From Halichondria panicea (Eukaryota; Porifera; Demospongiae; Suberitida; Halichondriidae), in assembly GCF_963675165.1 (NCBI RefSeq), contig NC_087390.1, positions 3,486,001 to 3,550,000 of the forward strand: 64,000 nt of DNA, given 5' to 3'. Below are positions 46,655 to 56,922 of this stretch, in pieces. The notes beneath the pieces are model-generated. The model was not told the DNA's origin, made no database searches, and saw only the letters and a program-made list of their open reading frames with translations. Positions within the stretch are counted from its first letter, which is position 1, and the number at the start of each line of letters is the position of its first letter. The position numbers and the translations under genes were made by a program.

Positions 46655-49600
46655 TCAGTTCTGACGTTCGTCAAGATTATTAGGGAGTAATCGCTGCTGT
46701 TCAGGATTTCCCCTTGGATGACGTCGACAACAACGTCGACAACAACAGTACACCAACACTACGAGTATCGCGATTACGATGATCAGTAATAGTACACTAC
46801 TGACACCAACCAAGGAAAATGTGATCGACTCATAAGGAGGGCCTGTGGTGCCTGGGGTATCTGCACAGACATGCGGAGAGTTATGGTTATAATTATAAGG
46901 ATTCCAATAATCACTGTATAAATATACACCGTACATGTAAAATAATTAATGATGCACGGTCATGATAAATATCACGTTACTCTATTGATTTCTAATCGTG
47001 TGATGAAGTTCTCTGCAGTTTTATCAGCCGCGGTGTTATTCAAAAACAATACGTCGTCATTGACAGCGTGCAATTACTTGACAGGTAATCGCACAATGTC
47101 CATGACTGGATGTGATACGGGATTAATTGCTGTACACTCCAGTCACTAATAGCACATCATACGATTATACACAAAAGAGTAGCTATATGTACTTAGATCA
47201 TGTTTGTCATAAATACTGCAATCTGATTGGTTAGAGGAAATGTTCTATCCAATTTAGAAAATCATGTACTTCAATAGAAGATCATGTACTTCAATAGAAA
47301 ATCATGTACTTCACTTAGAAAATCATGTAGCAAAGATTAGATAAGAACATTCAAATCTGATTGGCTAAATACTCATGGTTGCTATGATCTAAAATGCTTA
47401 GACACTGTTTAGGAAGTTTCCACATGATTTAGAAGTCCTCAGGGCTAGTAGAACCCTCACTGCGTTCGGGATACTACAACCAGCCCTTTCCCGCCCTTTG
47501 GGCTTCTAAATCATGTAGAAACTTCCTAAACAGTGTCTAACTATTATATTGTACACTGAAGAGTATCATAATTATACGTACAAAGTCATATTATATATGT
47601 ATGACCATTGTTGTACAAAATAAATAACTTCTGATTCAACATTCAATATTGATCTCTGTCAGTCCACTGTTGCTCACCTGTACAACTGTTAGGTTTCCTG
47701 TAATCCGAGATCTGACACGACTCTTCGGTTCCTTCTGAATTATTTTTGTGTAGATCAAACACTGTAGTATAAGAGCAATTCAAAATGAAGGGTTGTATAG
47801 AAATTACCAAATGGTAATAATCATACAAAATTACCGGGTAGCTTGGCTACCTTACCCTCCTGTAGCAGCCTTCGTACTATTTGTATTTTTTAATCATCGG
47901 AAGCTCTGTGGCAGTTCATAATTTAAAGAAGCATTCAAGTAATACTCATACATGTATGTCGTGATTGTACAGTATAGTACACACTTCTTACATAGTCAGC
48001 CTTAGCTCGGTAACATGCATGTACGTATTTGTTTGCTATGTACTATCCACGGTCAGCCATAGCTCGGTATACATGCATGTACACGTACTTGTTTGCTAAA
48101 GCCATTTGCAAAGAATTGTGGTAGAAATACAGCACAAAACAAATCCTGAACATAATGACTTTGATCGAGGTTACCTATTAACTTACAGCATTGCAAAACG
48201 AGACTGTCTTCATATTTACAAGTATCTCTGCTACACGGTTGAGTAGGCCTGGTGAAACAACAGCTGAAACAAGGCTCAGAAGAGTCTACACAATCTCTCG
48301 CATTGGTGCTGGTAAGCCAAGCAGTTTCTTGCACATTTGTGCTGTGTGTGCAAGGTGTGCATGTATGGAAAATCATGCTAGATTAGTTATATTTCTGAAG
48401 TAGAGGAGGTTGGACACAAATCAAAAAATTATAATGATTGTCTTCTTTATTTATAGCATACTGGAAATATTTGAACCTTGAACCTACTTTAACTAAACAC
48501 TTTTCTAGCTAGCAGGCCACCTTTTAATTCTGGGAACAAAACCGCACTTAGAATGTCCGTCTGAGCACTTTAGTGTAGAGGTCATTCCACAATGAAATGT
48601 TAATTGTCATTACGTCAGTGTCAAAACCAGAAGAATTTAACGCATACAAAGAGCATATACTTAGATGATGACATAGCTGATCTATACATTAATTTTGCTC
48701 TACAGTACGGTGCTCCTACTTTTTAATGGCCAGAGGTCAGTTGGACATGACCAAATAACGATTTGTATGAGGTCACCCCCTTTAGAGACTGTATGCACGA
48801 TTTTTCTGTGGGTGCGCAGTAGCTAAAAGTTGCAGCAGCGCATGAAGGGGTTATTTTATCACAAGATTAAGGGAATAACTCTTACAAATTATTTACTGAT
48901 TGTCAACACGTGATCATCAATTACAGTGTAACTTTTAATTTTACCAGTGAGTGTCCAGTCCAACCCAGGGGCGGATCCAGGAATTTTGAAAAGGGGGGGC
49001 AGTTCTAAAAAAAGTCAACAGTTTTTTTAAAGCCCAATCAGTGTAACTTTTCTGATCACGGATTGATTGATGACAGTATGACATACATATAGTAGCAAGA
49101 GATAGCAGAAATGGATGAAATCTTGCTCTTCAGCTTCAAAAGTCTAGAACTAGAGATCGTCCGCTATTCTGCATGCTGCAATAATTGATTGCTGCTAAGC
49201 CACACCCACTTCGTGAGCCAGAAAAGGGGGGCACATGACCCTTGTGGATCTGCCACTGCAACCTCCATTAATTTCGTTTCCTGTTATAACAGCGTTTGAA
49301 CTTGGCCAAATGCGAAAATGAATCCTAATTAATTGCATGCATAAAAAAGGTCAAAAAACGTGCATAAAAAAATGGCAAAGGTCGTTAAAAATTTATTTGG
49401 CAGCCAATCCTTTGCAAAAAGGAGAAAAGTGGGGTCAAAATCGAATCGGGCGGGCCTGATAGTTTGCGTTGCCTATAAGCACTGTAAAAAATGCTGCACA
49501 TGCATCTACAGTGACACAACAGTGCTAGTTCCTCCAAAACTTGCACTATATACACACATCAACAATTTAAACATAATTATACCACTTCACTTACTACACA

Positions 49601-52600
49601 CTCAAACAGACAACTTACAGACTATAATGAGTATTCGAATTCTTTACAGTGGTGATATTTTTAGGGTCAGCTTCAGTGTATCCCATCTGTCTGCATACTG
49701 AGTCAGCAGCATTGCGTGTGAATGGTTTTGTTTGGTCCTGAGTAATAACACCCCACGATTCATCACCATTAACTTGCATGTATATGAGCACCAGTCCAAA
49801 CGAAACTTGATAACCTGCAGTGAAAAAGACCGTTATATAAAGTCGTTCAATAACAAAAAAGGGTACAATGGATGAATATGCGATGAGGCATAAAATAGGC
49901 AAGTTGTTAACGGGAGGAGTCCTAGCTTGGATACCATACTTTTGAATGTGTTACATAACCTTTATACCTGGAGCAGTATTCTCTGGATGTAGGAGTAACA
50001 CTTGTCCAATATAACCTTCATTTGGCACCTTGTTCCAGCTGTCATCATTTTCTAGTTCTATGTATAATTATGTATACGTACAGTAAGCATGCAGGCACAG
50101 ATATATAACCTATCACCTGCTGATTTGTGAACATACAAGCCACATATATACACGTACATTGTACATCCAATCTTTGAAAATCAGTAAGTCGTACAAAAAC
50201 ATTCACATACATGTACAATACACATAGGAACCCCTCTTAATAGCCACCAGGGTGTCATCAGGGGGAAAGGGGGATTCTGAGTGTCCATAGCTGGCAATTT
50301 TACATACTAACAGGGTATTGAAATAACAATTGACCTTTAGTTACTTTTCTTATTCCCCCCTCAACTTCAAAATCCTGTATGACACGCTGCATGGCCACTC
50401 TTAAAGAAGTGATATTATATATATATATATTCGGTATCTAGGATTAATAATTATAGTGTTCCTCAGGATCTAACTACATACATGTAGATGTATGTACATA
50501 CATGTACATTAATTGTAACTGTCTCACTTGGTTTGTACCAGTTTGAGTACATGTACATGTTCATTGAAGAAAACTTACCACACTGTAAGTAGATTTTAGA
50601 ACAGTTGAGATCCTTAATTGGATCTGGTGAGATGAAGCCGCATCTCAGAATATTTTGAGTAGTTTTGTTATGACACATCACTTGGGTAAACCAGGGGTTG
50701 ATATCATTATAATGCTCTCCCCTAAAGTGCGAAGGAAATAATACGTATAATTTTTTACAAACCAGTGACAACTTCAACACTTTTCAACAGCCATACACCA
50801 CTATACACGCATACTGTCTATAGGATCCAGCTTCAAGATCAAGCTGTAGTATATAAACATTAGGAGCTGCAACATGATTACCTTACTTACATACTAGCCG
50901 GTGATGTATCGTATCCAAGTTGTTTGCACATGGTGTCAAGGGCTGATTGATCAACCAAATCATCACACATGGTTCCCCATCCAACTGAATTAAAGTTGTC
51001 TGCGTAGTACACCTGCACTATCCCTTTTGAACCCTGCTCTAGGCACAAGTCCCCTAATGATGGGTTCGCTTTATCTGCAAAAATAACACCAGTAGTACAG
51101 TGCTGAGATGTAATGTACGTACACCAAGGCCACACCAAAATGCAGGCCGTCTGGCCCACCAGTAGGGCACTATATATGCACGTTCTCAAATATCGTATAG
51201 CGGGAAATTTTCGCCATTTGGCTCCAGAGCTCTCAGCAGAATTTTTTGTGGGTTCTAATATTCCCGTTTCGATGTCAGGAAACCACACCTACTATAATAG
51301 CTTTGCATGTGAAATACCGGTGCGTGGGAGTTTATTCCAGTTTTAATTTTCGCGTCTTCTGTCCGCCCTCGAAAAACGCGAAATTTTGCACCTCACGAAA
51401 ATTTGCCGCTGTACGGTAGTTGCATCCAAAATTGCATGAGGTTAAAACGTAGTCACCCTGTACAGTAGGCTCGATTCCAGGCTGCTTGAAATACGTGCCT
51501 AAACGGCCTGGCCTCCTAATAGATGCAACTCTCCAAATAAGCGAGACCTGCACTTCAACTAGAGCACTAAAGTGCAAACCCTCGGCTGGTGACATGATTA
51601 TAAAGAAACCAGAGTGATAATTATAATGCAGTGTGTAATGATGTATGACTGAGCTGTCTAGCACAGCAACTCACAGGAGCAACAAAACTAAACGCATACT
51701 GAAACATTTGAGAATAGAGTTTTAGTGGTACATATATAGTACTGTGGACTGGAGTCTTAGAGAAGTATGGCTCCTGGAGTATAGACCCCAGAATCAGCTA
51801 ACAGCTCTGTTAGTTAGCTGACTCTAGACAACAAACCAGTCACAATTCTAGCTGTCTATTGTAGTGACCCAATTCCATTGTTCCTGGTACGAGATCACTT
51901 CAGCTGTAAATATGTATAGTACCTCGAATAAAGGCCGCATGTAGTTAGCTAGCTGCCAACTTGCAAATTCAAGCTTCTTAGCTTTTGCTCGTTTTGTTTG
52001 ACAGTTAAAGCTCTTTAACATCAACATTTCCATTGTTAAAACTAATAACTTGTTGTGTGAATTAAGGCTATCCCACGCAGTACGTGTTATATTATTATGG
52101 CATCCAGGTAAGCAGACTCACAAATTACAAACAGACAAACAAGTCCAAATGACTACTATACCTGCTGGCCACTGCATGGCATCGGGTATAATAACTACCT
52201 AAATCGAAGTTTTATGGCATGTAGACTCTTATGATGATTACAGGGCTAAACATTAAATAACTATGTATATAGATCAATCATGCAATGAGCTAGATGAACA
52301 TTCAATGTTGAACGTACTGTAATAAGGCTATAATAATGAAAGCACCGCAGGTACTGATGCCTCGGTGGAGATGCCAAAGCTACATAACATAAAACAGCTT
52401 TTATTCAGTCCCAATCGATCATGCATGCAAACTCAAAGAGTGGGTAATGATCGACTATGATTGTTGTTAAAAACGATAGATGCCAAAAGTTCCAGTCTAA
52501 AATTTATAATGGCTGCCGTCTGCAGAGCCTTGCAGCTCTCTTCTCACTCTTGCAGCTACCAATAGCTAGCGTTCTAGTGCAGAGCTAACTACTACATGTA

Positions 52601-55364
52601 AGTAGAGTAGGTAAACAAGTTTGGCTACGTGCTCTTCTGAAAAGGCTGCAATGGCATTCCAAGTAAGCAAAACTAGGCATAACTCGAGAACGAGGTATTA
52701 TTTTGCAAATCCACGAATTAAAATCCAAGTAAACATGACTAGAAGCCTATAGAAACTCTTACTTGCACTTGATTCATCCTTGAGCAGCTGTAGCAGTCTA
52801 CACAGACACACAACCGTATACCTCGCTTGCGCATGCGCACCGAGGCATAATTATTATTATGGCTAGAGGTTGCATTATTGTTTTATGACATGCATGGTCT
52901 ATACATTATTACATTGTTTGAAAGTACTACAGAGACAGTAATAATCTGTAAAGCTACGTTTCTCTTTTAGTGTGAACCTGCGGACCTCACACTAAAAGAG
53001 AAACGTAGCATTCCTCAGGAGTTACTGGTACTGCTGGTCTGTGTGGTACTTTCAAATAGTGTGTAGATGTGTACATGTATAACACGTAACAGTGCTGAAC
53101 ATGCTGAACACCTCTAGTGTAACATATAATTATTTTTTAGTGTGAGGTACGTTGGTAGATTCACAGTAAAGAAAAATGTAGCAGTACAGATTGGGTTACT
53201 GATGCTGTTGGTCTCTGTGGTACTACTGTAACAGTGTGATAGTGGTGTAGATGTATATATTACTGTGTCTGAATATGCAAAACACCTGTAGATTTCCGGT
53301 ATTTCTCTTTTAGTGTTTTTCTTTTAGTGGCCAACAGGCACATCCCAAAAAAGAAATTCAGTACGAGCTTGCAGCTTGCGCTTACAATGTATGTGCTACA
53401 GCTAACCTAGTGTAGAGTCCAAATCCTGAGGATCATATAATTGATAGTTCTCGGTTTTTGGCTTCTGTATTTCATAGCTGCACTCAACAGTCATAATTAT
53501 ATAGTACATGCAGCCATCAAATCTAAATACGAGTGATTAATAGCACTATTATTGATTATACTATTGTATTATGTACTATTAGTGCACTGGAACTCGAGCA
53601 GTGAAGGTGTGCTATTAATAGCGATCACATCTGGACAAGTACCGTATAGTGGGTTATTTTCGAGACACTAAATTTTCGCAGATTGCCCAAACAAAACATT
53701 TTCAAGGATAGCCGGTTCAAATGACCACACCTCTATAGTGATACCGATGTAAACCAATTTTTTGTGTTTCTGCGTCAACCTCGAAAATAACCAGCTATAC
53801 GGTAATTAATTGCAAGTGGCTTGTTTTCGAATAATGGCCGCAGAAAAACTGCAGCAAAACTGCAGTAAATTGCATGCATAATTAAATTGTTTCTGGGTCA
53901 ATCCTCGAAACCCTCGAAAATAACCAGCTACATGTATACGTTGCAAGTGGCTTGTTTTCGAATAACAGCCGCAGCAAAAACTGCATTAAATTGCATAACT
54001 AGGGGCGTTTCTAGAAAATGAAGCGAAGGATATTAACAAATAACAATTGTCTTGAATGTATTAGATGTCGATGCATAGCAGTGGCGTGTACAATGGGGGG
54101 CTTTGGGGGCTTGAGCACCCCCCTGTCCTCCCAGACAACCATGAAACCTAGAGCACTAAAGTGCAAACCCTCGGTTGATAATAAAGAAACCAGAAAAGTG
54201 ATAATGCAGTGCATGTAGCATGTATGAATAGCAGAGCACAGCAACTCAAGAGCAATAAAACTAAACTAACAACGTACATGCATGAGACATGCACTATGGA
54301 CTGGGATCACAGCAAAGAAGCCTGGAGTCTTCTAGACTAAGAGAAGTATGGCTCCTTCCAGGCTGGAGTACGTATAGGATCCAGAGTCAGTCAACAACCA
54401 GTCACAATTCTACTTTCTTGACAATTGTTCCTGGTACGGGATCACTTCAGCTGAAAATACATAATCAAGCCTTGACTACGTATTTTCAGCTGAAGTGATC
54501 CCGTACCTTGACTCAAGGCCACGTGGCAAGTTTAAGCTTCTTAGCTTTTGCTCGCTTTTACTCGACAAAGAAGCTTTAACATCAAAATCTGCCACTATTT
54601 AAACCAAGATATTGTTGTGTGAAGACTACCTATGCTGCAAACGCAGTGCTATGGCATCCAGGTGAGTAGATATACTCGTTACAAACAAACAAACAAACAA
54701 ACAGACAAACAGACAGACTACTATAACCCGTGGCCGCCCACGCGCCTCGGGTTAATAATCCTATCACTCAGTAGCTAGCTAGCTAACTGTGCAGCTCCAG
54801 AGGTACGTATGTGCGCAATCAGCATTGCCATTCCAATGTTGTTATGTAATGCATAATAGTTGATCAAGATACAAGATCCTCTGCACTCTCCCAGTCACCT
54901 CTTGCTCCACGTACTGAGAGATACTGAGAAGCAATGACTAACACTAGACTGACTGGACATCCCCATTGCAGTGATTGACCAGTTTGCTAGGGGTACGAGA
55001 ATAGTGCATGGAGATCCTACAAGATAACTGACTCATAATTATGTCTTGATACTCTTATTATCACGCTATGCATGTAAAAGACGCGCCGCAATAAATGTGG
55101 GGGTGTAAATAGCGCGCGGCCCCATTTTTTTTCTCTACTCTTGAGCACCCCCTGCTTCAATTTCTAGAAACGTCCCTGCATAGTACTATGCATCGACGCG
55201 ACATCGACATGTAATACATTAATTAATTAATATTAATTAATGGGATTAAAATTGCATTCTAAAAACTAGAAGTAAAGAAACAACTGACCTTTACATAGTG
55301 GATTGGAGTGGTTTATGAGAAGAAGAAGGATTGCAACGATCTCCAATATGTTCACACTTGTCAT
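46655..55364 (-). CDS. SRCR-domain type I membrane receptor A
   Basis: Eight coding exons: 55364-55289 (signal peptide), 51074-50891, 50721-50579, 50057-49968, 49814-49619, 48308-48187, 47761-47678, 46860-46655. They sum to 1101 nt, 366 aa, and every splice phase fits, which supports assigning the distant signal exon (MTSVNILEIVAILLLLINHS). SRCR domain 1 (about 26-134): LGDLCLEQG, VGWGTMCDD, MCKQLGYD, then MCHN..LRCGF and LQC. SRCR-like domain 2 (about 135-270): GQVLLLHPEN, SWGVITQDQ, VCRQMGYTE, then a Cys-rich half (EPCFSCCF). A short Cys pair exon (SCQISDYRKPNSCTG) follows, then a TM helix at about 313-333 and a Cys/Arg-rich tail. SRCR proteins act in recognition and innate immunity; the ligand is unknown. 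Intron 1 is 4.2 kb and transposon-filled. Confidence 0.82.
47398..47540. mobile_element. fold-back element with 38-bp arms
   Basis: Arms TTAGACACTGTTTAGGAAGT.. and complement, one mismatch in 38, enclosing 67 bp of GC-rich sequence. Just upstream (about 47255-47335), ATCATGTACTTCAATAGAAA-type units occur three to four times in tandem. In an SRCR-A intron; no counterpart is evident in SRCR-B. Confidence 0.75.
48966..49258. mobile_element. hAT-like non-autonomous element
   Basis: Ends AGGGGCGGATCCAGGAATTT and the complement-like GTGGATCTGCCACTG; about 290 bp. Flanks share CAACC-rich bases but no exact duplication. In an SRCR-A intron. Confidence 0.5.
50248..50389. mobile_element. short CAGGGTGTCA-family element
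   Basis: Same ends as 12472-12825 (CAGGGTGTCATCAGGGGG; AAAATCCTGTATGACACGCTG) with most of the interior lost. In an SRCR-A intron. Confidence 0.55.
51193..51416. mobile_element. TA-CCGTATAGCGGG MITE, insertion dated by an empty site
   Basis: The inverted-end element is flanked by TA. The paralogous position in the second duplicon (around 63459-63460, CTCAAATAGTTGCATCC) has a single TA and no element, so this copy inserted after the duplication or was lost cleanly from the other copy. Confidence 0.85.
51559..52165 (+). repeat. R4 dispersed repeat
   Basis: Starts CTAGAGCACTAAAGTGCAAA and CCCTCGGCTG and ends in an ACAGACAAACAA tract. It matches 54148-54726 over its whole length; partial copies lie at 5995-6287 (inverted) and 63820-64000. 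Confidence 0.7.
52340..52852 (-). mobile_element. R1 element, complete
   Basis: Reverse orientation, GAAAGCACCGCAGGTACTGA to GCGCATGCGCACCGAGGCAT. In SRCR-A intron 1. Confidence 0.75.
52953..53009. repeat. perfect 23-bp hairpin within a wider inverted repeat
   Basis: Arms GCTACGTTTCTCTTTTAGTG.. with an 11-base loop. Imperfect pairing extends outwards (GAAAGTACTACAGAGACAG versus CTGTGTGGTACTTTC, 52917-53060). Related TTTTAGTGTGA motifs follow at 53140 and 53310. Confidence 0.8.
53642..53802. mobile_element. TA-CCGTATAGCGGG MITE, short form
   Basis: Ends CCGTATAGTGGGTTATTTTC and the complement of CCGTATAGCTGGTTATTTTC, flanked by TA. In SRCR-A intron 1. Confidence 0.75.
54148..54726 (+). repeat. 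R4 dispersed repeat, second copy in SRCR-A intron 1
   Basis: Same as 51559-52165, but interrupted by a hairpin made from its own sequence (54433-54507). Confidence 0.7.
54433..54507. repeat. perfect 28-bp hairpin formed by local inverted duplication
   Basis: Arms 54433-54460 and 54480-54507 (GGTACGGGATCACTTCAGCT..) with a 19-base loop. The other R4 copy has this sequence once, so here a piece of the repeat was duplicated in inverted order. Confidence 0.85.
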
Positions 55365-55467
55365 TTTGTTTTCACCAGCTTTTAATTTTGTTGATGTCCA
55401 CACCTTCTTCAAAATAAGGCCACGCCCCTTCATTGAATACAGAAGGCAATTATGGCAGTAATTCAAT

Positions 55468-55668
55468 TAGCCTCGATTCCAGGCCGCACTTCCTCGAAGA
55501 GTAGCCTCGATACCAGGCCGCACTTCCTCGAAGAGTAGCCTCGATCCCAGGCCGCACTTCCTCGAAGAGTGGAGACGGATCAGCCTGGGAAGGAGGCTAG
55601 GCAGTGATTAGCCTCCTTCACAAGACCTAATTATTACTTCGAGCAAGAGCGGCCTGGAATCGAGGCTA
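55468..55668. mobile_element. tandem TAGCCTC-end array plus 60-bp mini-element
   Basis: Three tandem 34-bp units (55468-55569), each TAGCCTCGATTCCAGGCCGC plus ACTTCCTCGAAGAG, are followed by a separate 60-bp element (55609-55668, TAGCCTCC to GAGGCTA) flanked by exact 9-bp GGCAGTGAT repeats. Lies in the spacer between the SRCR-A signal exon and the chimeric gene. Confidence 0.85.
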
Positions 55669-55776
55669 GGCAGTGATGTGAACCGTGAATCTAGGAGTCA
55701 AGTACACTTATCAGTAATTTCCTTACTTTATCTCTGATCAGACTACCGTAACCGTGTACAAGTGGTTGGGTAATTC

Positions 55777-56491
55777 ATGGATTGTTCAGGGGAATATGAT
55801 GTGCAAGCACTAAAATTAGACCACCACCGCTTGTGTGAAGAGTTGGCTCACTGCAAGGTTCACCAAAAGTGTTGTGTGCACGTCTGTCGTTTTTTTGAGG
55901 GTGTGTCAGCATTATATATCCCTCTAATCCCTCTAATCATGATGAGGATGTCCTCTTCGAATCTTAGCTTTGTCGGTTGATATCTTAAAATGAATCCATT
56001 TACGTCTCCCAACTTCTGGAAGTTTATATAGATATACTGCTCAGTGCTCCCGTTTTGATTCGATACATGCATGCACTTTATTTGAATTGTCTTGATTCAG
56101 GCTGACAAAGAATTCGTGTGGTCGCTATGGAAACAGTTGCAAAAGGAGTCTCCTGATATGACTGCAGCTGTTGATATGGTCACCACAAGGTACGTACACG
56201 TAATTCCTGATGAGATGACTCACAAGCATAATTATTATACTAGCTCTCACTGTAAACTATTTAACAACAGGTAGACCCTAGACCTAGACAATTTTCTGAT
56301 CTCTAAATGCAGTGACTATATACTGCGTTGCCACTTTTTTTTTTATGTCACATCGTAAATGGTGGTTAAAATATATGCTATCCTTTTGTAGGATTAGTGT
56401 CAATGGTGAATTTAAGGACAGTGTAGGGAGAACCTGGATTGGAGAGTGTTCTATGGACTCTAAGACTCTACTAAATCTAAAACTGTCATAA
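55777..56491 (+). CDS. chimeric gene: centlein-like N-terminus fused to duplicated MORN2 last exon
   Basis: Three exons that join in frame: 55777-55857, 56101-56189 and 56392-56491, giving 89 aa. Exons 1-2 encode DHHRLCEELAHC then ADKEFVWSLWKQLQKESPDM, very like the N-terminal ADKEFVWSLWK block of centlein (CNTLN), a centriolar coiled-coil protein. Exon 3 is a near copy of the MORN2 last exon (46070-46169), with the same acceptor region (TGCTATCCTTTTGTAG), reading frame and stop (LLNLKLS). The original centlein continues for many hundreds of residues that are absent here, so either this is a truncated chimera made by the segmental duplication, or the true centlein gene lies elsewhere. Head to head with the SRCR-A signal exon, about 410 bp apart. 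Expression unknown. Confidence 0.72.
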
Positions 56492-56922
56492 TTGTCAATC
56501 ATATAAACTTTTGACATGTAGTTATGTGTTGGATTAATTTTATGATTTTAATGGTGTGTGCTTATTGCAGATCAAACCTGCAGTAAACCAAGCCACTAGT
56601 TGTTAGGGCAAATGGTATTTCAAGTTGGTGATCATAGCTATAATTATATTTCATGCCGAATGAGACGTAGGGTGCATGGACATTGGACACCGTATTAATT
56701 TATTATTATTATAGTGTATACTCCTGAGAGTATGCATGCATGTGAAAAACAGCACAAATCACTACCAATATTTATTTAGAGTCCGACTGCATGGCTATAC
56801 AGTTACTAATGGCAATGATTTTAGTTCAACACCAACTGTACAAAAGTCATAATCATGTTGTAAATACCACGTACGAGTCCATAAAAGTTCGTTTTAGGTT
56901 ACATTAAAACAAGTGGTATCAG
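56492..56922. other. spacer between chimeric gene and SRCR-B
   Basis: Paralogous to 46170-46654. No gene seen. Confidence 0.45.

Noticed and set aside
51848..52033. Possible alternative first exon of SRCR-A
   Set aside because: Lies in the R4 repeat, which recurs elsewhere; the signal-peptide exon at 55289-55364 fits the phase much better.
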